From Olsenella porci (GTDB lineage Bacteria; Actinomycetota; Coriobacteriia; Coriobacteriales; Atopobiaceae): DNA of 64,000 nucleotides. Below the pieces are notes generated by a model. That model saw only the letters and a list, made by a program, of their open reading frames with translations. It was not told the origin of the DNA and did no database searches. The translations under genes were made by a program, and so were the position numbers. Below, piece by piece: positions 59,702 to 64,000 of this stretch (position 1 is its first letter; every line of letters begins with the position of its first letter). The stretch lies in contig NZ_VUNC01000006.1 of the NCBI RefSeq assembly GCF_009695875.1, positions 93,938-157,937 on the forward strand, written 5' to 3'.

Positions 59702-61060
59702 CTAGCGGGCGAGCGCGAGGGATCCCATGGGGTCCCAGGGCTCCAGGACCGTGGGCTCCTCGGTCTCGTAGGTGTGGCGCTCGTCGGGCGAGAGGTACTT
59801 CTTATCCACAACGACCTGGTACACGTACTGGTCGAACCAGGGGTCGGAGAGGGTGTCGAAGCCGTCCCTGCCGTGGTCCTTGCCCCAGCTGTTCTCGACC
59901 TTCCAGAGGGTGGGGGCGCCACTCTCGTCCAACCTGACGCCCTCGAGCACCATGGCATGGGTCATGAGGGACTCGCCGTAGTCCAGGCGCTCCGCCTTGT
60001 CCATGCAGCCCTCCACGGGGAACCCGAGGAGGCCGTCCACGTCGAGGGCGGCGGTGTCCATGATGCCCTCGTCGCCCAGGTAGCTCTGTGCCACGTCGCA
60101 GCCAAACCACACGGGGAGGCCGTCGCGCAGCTGCGCCAGGGCGACGCGCTTGAGCTCGGCGGGCTCGAGGTTGAGGTAGCGCACGCCGCCGTCCTCCCAC
60201 ACGTTGCCCAGGCGGCTCACCGTGTAGGTGTGGCCAAACGGTTTGTCGGCGGTGGGGGCGCTGATCAGCGACACGTAGTCGTCGAGCTCCATGCCCACCG
60301 CCTCGTCAAAGAACTCCCTGGGCGTGAACGTGCCGGAGAGCGCGAGCTCGTCGTCCTTGTCGCGCAGGCGCACCTCAAAGCTCGCGGGGGGCTCCCCCAG
60401 GCAGGTGACGAGCAGGTGGTACACGTCGTCCATCATCTGCTTCTTCATCGAGGAGAGGTCGTCTGGGCCGACCCCCGCCTCGTGGGACTCGCGCAGGCGC
60501 TTGGCGCAGCCGCGCAGGTAGCGGGTGAGATACGCGTCCATCTCGCGGGTGTTGCGCGAGCAGGCGGTCTCGGGCATCGACTCCTTGGGGACGACGCCGT
60601 ACTTCCTCACGAGGCTCTTGAACATGTCCCACTGCCCACCATCGCCGATGGGGTCGGTCAGCAGGTAGGAGACGAGCCTGCCGCCCAGGGGCTCGTCAAG
60701 CGTGTCGAGGATGTTCTCGAGGAACCAGTTGCTCTTCTCCAGCTTGTCGTAGAACAGGGGGAAGGCCTGGCTTAGCTCGAAGGTCTTGAGGTTGTACTTC
60801 TTGATGACGCGGTAGCGCATGGTGTTGAGGCTCGCGAACATCCAGCAGCGGCCGGAGCGCTGCTGGTCGCAGCGCTTGCCCTGGGTGAGGTCGATGTCAA
60901 ACTGCATCGTGTTGCCCGCGACTCCCTCGGGGACGCGCGCCGCCGCGCGAAGGCCCATGCTGGTGACTGCGTTCTTGGCGACGACGTTCGCGCGCTCGGA
61001 GAAGAACCCCTCGCGGCTGTTCGCCAGGTCCTCGGTGGTGACGCTCCTCATCGTGTCCAT
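59702..61060 (-). CDS. pepC: Aminopeptidase C, copy 2
   Basis: The 452-residue paralogue of the neighbouring gene has catalytic Cys in RSGRCWMFASL, His in LMTHAMVLEGV, Asn in WKVENSWGKD. Start ATG 61060 follows GGGAG on the minus strand; an open frame continuing to 62299 crosses the cca gene and is rejected. The gap to copy 1 is 75 nt and includes a GC-rich hairpin region, so the two may be cotranscribed. Confidence 0.92.
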   Translation of the reverse strand: MDTMRSVTTEDLANSREGFFSERANVVAKNAVTSMGLRAAARVPEGVAGNTMQFDIDLTQGKRCDQQRSGRCWMFASLNTMRYRVIKKYNLKTFELSQAFPLFYDKLEKSNWFLENILDTLDEPLGGRLVSYLLTDPIGDGGQWDMFKSLVRKYGVVPKESMPETACSRNTREMDAYLTRYLRGCAKRLRESHEAGVGPDDLSSMKKQMMDDVYHLLVTCLGEPPASFEVRLRDKDDELALSGTFTPREFFDEAVGMELDDYVSLISAPTADKPFGHTYTVSRLGNVWEDGGVRYLNLEPAELKRVALAQLRDGLPVWFGCDVAQSYLGDEGIMDTAALDVDGLLGFPVEGCMDKAERLDYGESLMTHAMVLEGVRLDESGAPTLWKVENSWGKDHGRDGFDTLSDPWFDQYVYQVVVDKKYLSPDERHTYETEEPTVLEPWDPMGSLALAR

Positions 61061-61202
61061 TCGTTCTCCCTTCCCGCGCTTGGCGGATCTAAATTTGCAC
61101 CGATGCGAGGATAGCACGGCGGTTGCGTTGGCCTTGCAGCGGCGTGGCGGGTGTGGAGACGCGCGAGCGACGGCGTCTGGGGGCGTACTCCCATGTCTGC
61201 CG

Positions 61203-61208
61203 TATACT
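61203..61208 (+). promoter_or_regulatory. -10 box of cca
   Basis: TATACT 75 nt before the cca ATG. Confidence 0.45.
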
Positions 61209-61282
61209 CGTGGGAAGACAGGGGTGCGCGGGGCCAGCGTGTCGTCGGGGGTCCCGTCTGCACGCTTCCGGAGGGAGGCCAC

Positions 61283-62677
61283 ATGGGAGCGGTGGGAGTT
61301 CCCGCCTACGACCTTCCCGACTACGCGGTGAGGGTCCTCTCCGTCCTCGAGTCGGCGGGGTTCGAGGCCTGGGTCGTCGGGGGATGGGTGAGGGATGCGC
61401 TGCTCGGAGCGCCCTCGCACGACGTGGATGTAACCACCTCCGCCCACTGGAGGCAGACCGCCTCGTGCCTTCGTGCGGCGGGAATCACCGTCCACGAGAC
61501 GGGGACCAAGCACGGCACCGTTACCGCGGTCGTGGACGGGCATCCCGTGGAGATCACCACCTATAGGGTGGAGGGCGCCTACAGCGACCTCAGGCATCCC
61601 GACGAGGTCCGCTTCGTCACCGACGTGCGGGAGGACCTCGCGCGCCGTGACTTCACCATCAACGCCATGGCGTTCCACCCCGTGCGCGGGCTCCTCGACC
61701 CGTTCGGCGGGAGGGATGACCTCGCGAGGGGGCTCATCCGTGCCGTGGGGGACCCGAGGCTTCGCTTTGAGGAGGACGCCCTCAGGGTGCTTCGTGCGGT
61801 GCGGTTCGCGTGCCGCATGGGCTTCTCGGTGGAGCCGCGCACCCAGGAGGCGCTCGCCGCCTGCGCCCCGGAGCTTGCCCACGTCGCGCGCGAGCGCGTC
61901 GGGCAGGAGCTCGACGGCATCATCGCGTCGGGGCGCATGTCCTGGGCGCTTCTCCACGAGACCGAGGTCATGGGGGAGGCCATCCCACAGGTGGCGGCAA
62001 TGGCTGACTTTGACCAGTGCACCCCCTACCACATCTACGACGTGCTTGAGCACACCTCGCACGTCTGCGCGGCGGTCGAGGAGTTTGGCGGTGGGATGCC
62101 CCTGCCCGCACTGCGGTGGGCGGCGCTTCTCCACGACGTCGCCAAGCCGGTGACGTTCACGCGCGACGAGACGGGGCGCGGCCACTTCTTCGGGCATCCC
62201 AAGGTCGGCGCCGTCATGGCGGAGTCGATCATGCGCGAGCTCGCTCTGCCCGGGTCGCTCGTCTCGTCCACACGCATGCTGGTGCGTCTCCACGACCATG
62301 TGGTCAAGCCGACGGCCCGGTCGATGAGGAGGACGCTCTCCAAGTTCGAGCGCGCCTGCCCGGGGGAGGCTCCCTCCCTCACCTTCGCGCTCCTCGACCT
62401 CAAGCGCGCGGACGCGGTGTCCAAGGCACCCGGGGCGGAGCGCTACGTCGCCGAACTCGATCGCGTCACCGAATGCCTCCGCCGGCAGATCGAGGGGGGT
62501 GCCGTCTATCGCATGAAGGACCTTCCCGTCACCGGTGCGGACGTCATTCGGGAGACTGGCATGCCGCCTGGCCCTGCCGTTGGAGCCATGCTTGGCGAGC
62601 TTCTCTCGGGTGTGATCAACGACGAGCTTCCCTGCGACCGCGAAGTGCTCCTTGATCGGATGCGCGGCAAGGGATAG
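61283..62677 (+). CDS. cca: CCA tRNA nucleotidyltransferase / poly(A) polymerase family
   Basis: The 464-residue protein has the class II nucleotidyltransferase head with VVGGWVRDALLG and HDVDVTT (metal Asp residues), RRDFTINAMAFHP, the RNA-binding neck (EEDALRVLRAVRFACRMGF) and an HD domain with ALLHDVAKP. It adds or repairs the tRNA 3' CCA; the HD domain suggests phosphatase/phosphodiesterase activity. The two tRNAs just downstream already encode CCA, so repair is its likely task on them. ATG 61283 follows GGAGGGAGG. Confidence 0.93.
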   Translation: MGAVGVPAYDLPDYAVRVLSVLESAGFEAWVVGGWVRDALLGAPSHDVDVTTSAHWRQTASCLRAAGITVHETGTKHGTVTAVVDGHPVEITTYRVEGAYSDLRHPDEVRFVTDVREDLARRDFTINAMAFHPVRGLLDPFGGRDDLARGLIRAVGDPRLRFEEDALRVLRAVRFACRMGFSVEPRTQEALAACAPELAHVARERVGQELDGIIASGRMSWALLHETEVMGEAIPQVAAMADFDQCTPYHIYDVLEHTSHVCAAVEEFGGGMPLPALRWAALLHDVAKPVTFTRDETGRGHFFGHPKVGAVMAESIMRELALPGSLVSSTRMLVRLHDHVVKPTARSMRRTLSKFERACPGEAPSLTFALLDLKRADAVSKAPGAERYVAELDRVTECLRRQIEGGAVYRMKDLPVTGADVIRETGMPPGPAVGAMLGELLSGVINDELPCDREVLLDRMRGKG

Positions 62678-62726
62678 GGGGCTTAAGGCCCTGGATGGCT
62701 CCCCGAAAAGAATTTGAGATTCACCC

Positions 62727-62755
62727 TTGTGTGGCTGCAGCAGATGGGGTAAAGT
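62727..62755 (+). promoter_or_regulatory. Promoter of the tRNA pair
   Basis: TTGTGT (62727-62732) and TAAAGT (62750-62755) with an exact 17-bp spacing, 37 nt before tRNA-Gln. Confidence 0.6.
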
Positions 62756-62791
62756 ATCTTATCGCATTGAGACGCACAAGACAACACCAAT

Positions 62792-62865
62792 TGGGACGTC
62801 GTCTAGTGGTAGGACAACGGATTCTGGTTCCGTCAGCGGGAGTTCGACTCTCTCCGTCCCAGCCA
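62792..62865 (+). tRNA. tRNA-Gln (anticodon CTG)
   Basis: The acceptor stem TGGGACG/CGTCCCA, anticodon stem ACGGA/TCCGT with loop TTCTGGT (anticodon CTG), and T-loop GTTCGACTC are clear. The 3' CCA is encoded (62863-62865). Confidence 0.93.
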
Positions 62866-62884
62866 TGTGCGCTTCAATCAGTTT

Positions 62885-62961
62885 GGCCCGTTCGTCTAGC
62901 GGTTTAGGACGCCGCCCTCTCAAGGCGGAGATCAGCAGTTCGAATCTGCTACGGGCTACCA
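62885..62961 (+). tRNA. tRNA-Glu (anticodon CTC)
   Basis: The acceptor stem GGCCCGT/ACGGGCT, anticodon stem CCGCC/GGCGG with loop CTCTCAA (anticodon CTC), and T-loop GTTCGAATC are clear. CCA is encoded at 62959-62961. It lies 19 nt after tRNA-Gln and is cotranscribed. Confidence 0.93.
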
Positions 62962-62968
62962 CACGTTC

Positions 62969-62998
62969 GCGGGTCACCTTCGGGTGGCCCGCTTTTTT
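62969..62998 (+). terminator. Terminator of the tRNA operon
   Basis: GCGGGTCACC-TTCG-GGTGGCCCGC with one wobble, followed by six T. Confidence 0.9.
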
Positions 62999-63375
62999 GT
63001 GTATGTCAACAGGGGCGAAAGCGCCTCTCCTGCGCAACGAGCGACAAGGAGGGGGCTCCCTACTCCCCCACGTTGGGGCCCTGCGTAGCGCGACGTTCCC
63101 GCCCTCGTGTGGGGCTCCGGTTGCCATTCGGTGTGGTGGGCAGTCAGTCACATCCTGTTCCCCTGGCGTACGGTGACGGATGGGGGAGCGCCATAAATTC
63201 TCCTGTCATGTGGTGCTGCGAGCGTGGGATGCTTAGCCGTACCCAGCCTCGTGCGGATTCTTCCGACACGTGCTTAGCTGTTGTGTGCCAACAGGTTGTT
63301 GACACATGACGTGACAAAAGGGGAGGACTCCTCCAAGCTGTGACTTGTCGAAGGTTGCAGCGAGAGGAGCCCCCC
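62999..63375. other. Gene-free stretch between tRNA operon and transposase fragment
   Basis: It contains the second 41-bp repeat locus (63230-63295), a CTGTTG/CAACAG hairpin within it, and GGAGGACTCCTCC near 63323. Open frames here look like shadows. It may include the left end of the IS481-type element, but no clear terminal repeat was found. Confidence 0.5.
63230..63295 (+). repeat. Second locus of the 41-bp repeat family
   Basis: TGCTTAGC occurs at 63230 and 63271, exactly 41 bp apart. The first is followed by GCCTCGTGCGG, and CGGA/TCCG with flanking CGTG/CACG can fold into a bulged hairpin. The box at 63230-63253 matches the 27563 box at 18 of 24 positions by eye, with both ends perfectly conserved. 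Confidence 0.75.
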
Positions 63376-63876
63376 TTGTTCCAGCATTCTAACTCACGGC
63401 TCACGCCCCGCGGGCGGCAGAGGCTCGTCGAGCGCGTCCGCGCCGGCGAGAGCGTGTCCGCCGTCGCCCGGGAGGCGGGCGTGAGCAGGCAGACGGCCCA
63501 CAAGTGGATCGCGAGGGCCGAGGCGGGCGAGCCGCTGTCGGACCGCCGCAGCCGCCCCTCGCACCTCGCGAGGCTCACGCCCCCCGACGTCGAGGCGAGG
63601 GTCGTGGAGGCCCGCCGCGCCCGCCTGCTCGCCCCGCTCGCCCTCGCCGCCGAGACCGGGGTGCCCGCCCGCACCTGCGCCAGGATCGTCGCGCGCAACG
63701 GCCTGCCGCGCCTGGCCGACGTCGACCGCGTGACCGGCGAGCCCAGGAGACGCGGCCCCGTGACCCCGCGCCGCTACGAGAGGGAGGCGCCCGGCGAGCT
63801 CGTTCACGTCGACGTCAAGAAGGTCGCGAGGGTCCCCGACGGCGGCGGCTGGAGGGCGCGCGGCGCCGACGCCTGA
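63376..63876 (+). pseudogene. IS481-family transposase, C-terminally truncated
   Basis: The frame encodes about 166 residues. The N-terminal helix-turn-helix part is typical (SRLTPRGRQRLVERVRAGES, SVSAVAREAGVSRQTAHKWI), then RGPVTPRRYEREAPGELVHV and DVKKVARVPDGGGWR, as in IS481 transposases of about 320 residues. It stops just after the first part of the DDE domain, so most catalytic residues are missing. TTG 63376 is the preferred start (GAGAGGAG upstream). Codon use is even more GC-rich than neighbours, suggesting recent transfer. Confidence 0.85.
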
Positions 63877-63891
63877 TAGCGCTAGCTTAGG

Positions 63892-63977
63892 TTTCACCAG
63901 ATTGACCAACACGCGCCCCAATCCGACCAGCGCGAATGCGCCAGCCAAACCAGCGTAGTTTCACCACTTTCACCAAC
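63892..63977 (+). repeat. Imperfect 19-bp direct repeats at the window end
   Basis: TTTCACCAGATTGACCAAC (63892-63910) and TTTCACCACTTTCACCAAC (63959-63977) share 15 or 16 of 19 positions. They lie just after the truncated transposase in a C/A-rich stretch and could be remnants of an element end. Confidence 0.5.
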
Positions 63978-64000
63978 TAGGCTCAGCCCCGAACCGACGA

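Noticed and set aside
59702..62299. 865-residue minus-strand frame spanning pepC copy 2 and cca
   Set aside because: Only the part from ATG 61060 has peptidase homology and a ribosome site; the rest is antisense to cca.
62759..63151. Minus-strand 130-residue open frame over both tRNAs
   Set aside because: It is a shadow of the tRNA genes; such peptides (RFELLISALRGRRPK type) are a known artefact of reading tRNA antisense.

Overview
This window is GC-rich bacterial chromosome, densely coded. The best guess is an actinomycetote of class Coriobacteriia (Olsenella/Atopobium-like). The dcw (division and cell wall) cluster has the Gram-positive content mraZ-rsmH-ftsL-ftsI-murF-mraY-murD-ftsW-murG-murC-murB-ftsQ-ftsZ, with sepF and divIVA and no ftsA. 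The organism carries a mannose-family PTS, two PepC peptidases and a SigB-type sigma factor. This assignment is inference from gene content; no 16S gene is present.

Layout. Positions 1-1.3 kb hold a truncated EAL-domain gene and a DUF2798 membrane protein, both on the minus strand. From 1.6 to 15.1 kb, all on the plus strand, come rarA, a prepilin-type peptidase, a three-gene DUF948/anti-sigma/sigma module, an AI-2E/PerM-type permease, alaS-ruvX-mltG-yqeG, aroK with a catalytically degenerate AroB-like gene, and an M24 aminopeptidase. From 15.4 to 18.8 kb is a mannose-type PTS operon (IIAB, IIC, IID, DUF956). From 18.9 to 27.0 kb are efp, an Asp23/Gls24 protein, nusB, xseB, tlyA, nadK, recN, pyrG and xerD. 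From 27.04 to 28.15 kb is the largest gene-free stretch. It is full of repeats: a 40-bp tandem repeat, a 151-bp nested palindrome built of 41-bp units, many GTGGG/CCCAC motifs, and the mraZ promoter with MraZ-type boxes.

From 28.15 to 52.8 kb is one long plus-strand division/wall block. murE is absent. A complete phosphate-uptake operon (pstS, a fused pstC-pstA, pstB, phoU) sits between pgeF and the yggS gene and is joined tightly to both sides. The block ends with yggS, sepF, proC, yggT and divIVA and a strong terminator. From 52.9 to 55.3 kb, on the minus strand, is a poorly characterised two-gene cassette: a radical SAM protein of the TIGR03916 type and a DUF4130/TIGR03915 protein. Its promoter is flanked by two near-identical LexA-like boxes. 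rnpB (RNase P RNA) follows on the minus strand. Then come a YigZ/IMPACT protein, two HAD phosphatases, two tandem pepC genes, cca, and tRNA-Gln(CTG) and tRNA-Glu(CTC). The window ends with a second copy of the 41-bp repeat and a truncated IS481-type transposase.

Functionally the dcw genes make and cross-link lipid II at the septum. MraZ probably autoregulates the cluster, and SepF and DivIVA anchor FtsZ and the poles. The most notable items are the nested 41-bp repeat family, the SOS-like radical SAM/DUF4130 cassette, the pst operon embedded in dcw with a PstC-PstA fusion, and the AroB pseudoenzyme. All functional calls come from reading motifs by eye; no database search was possible.
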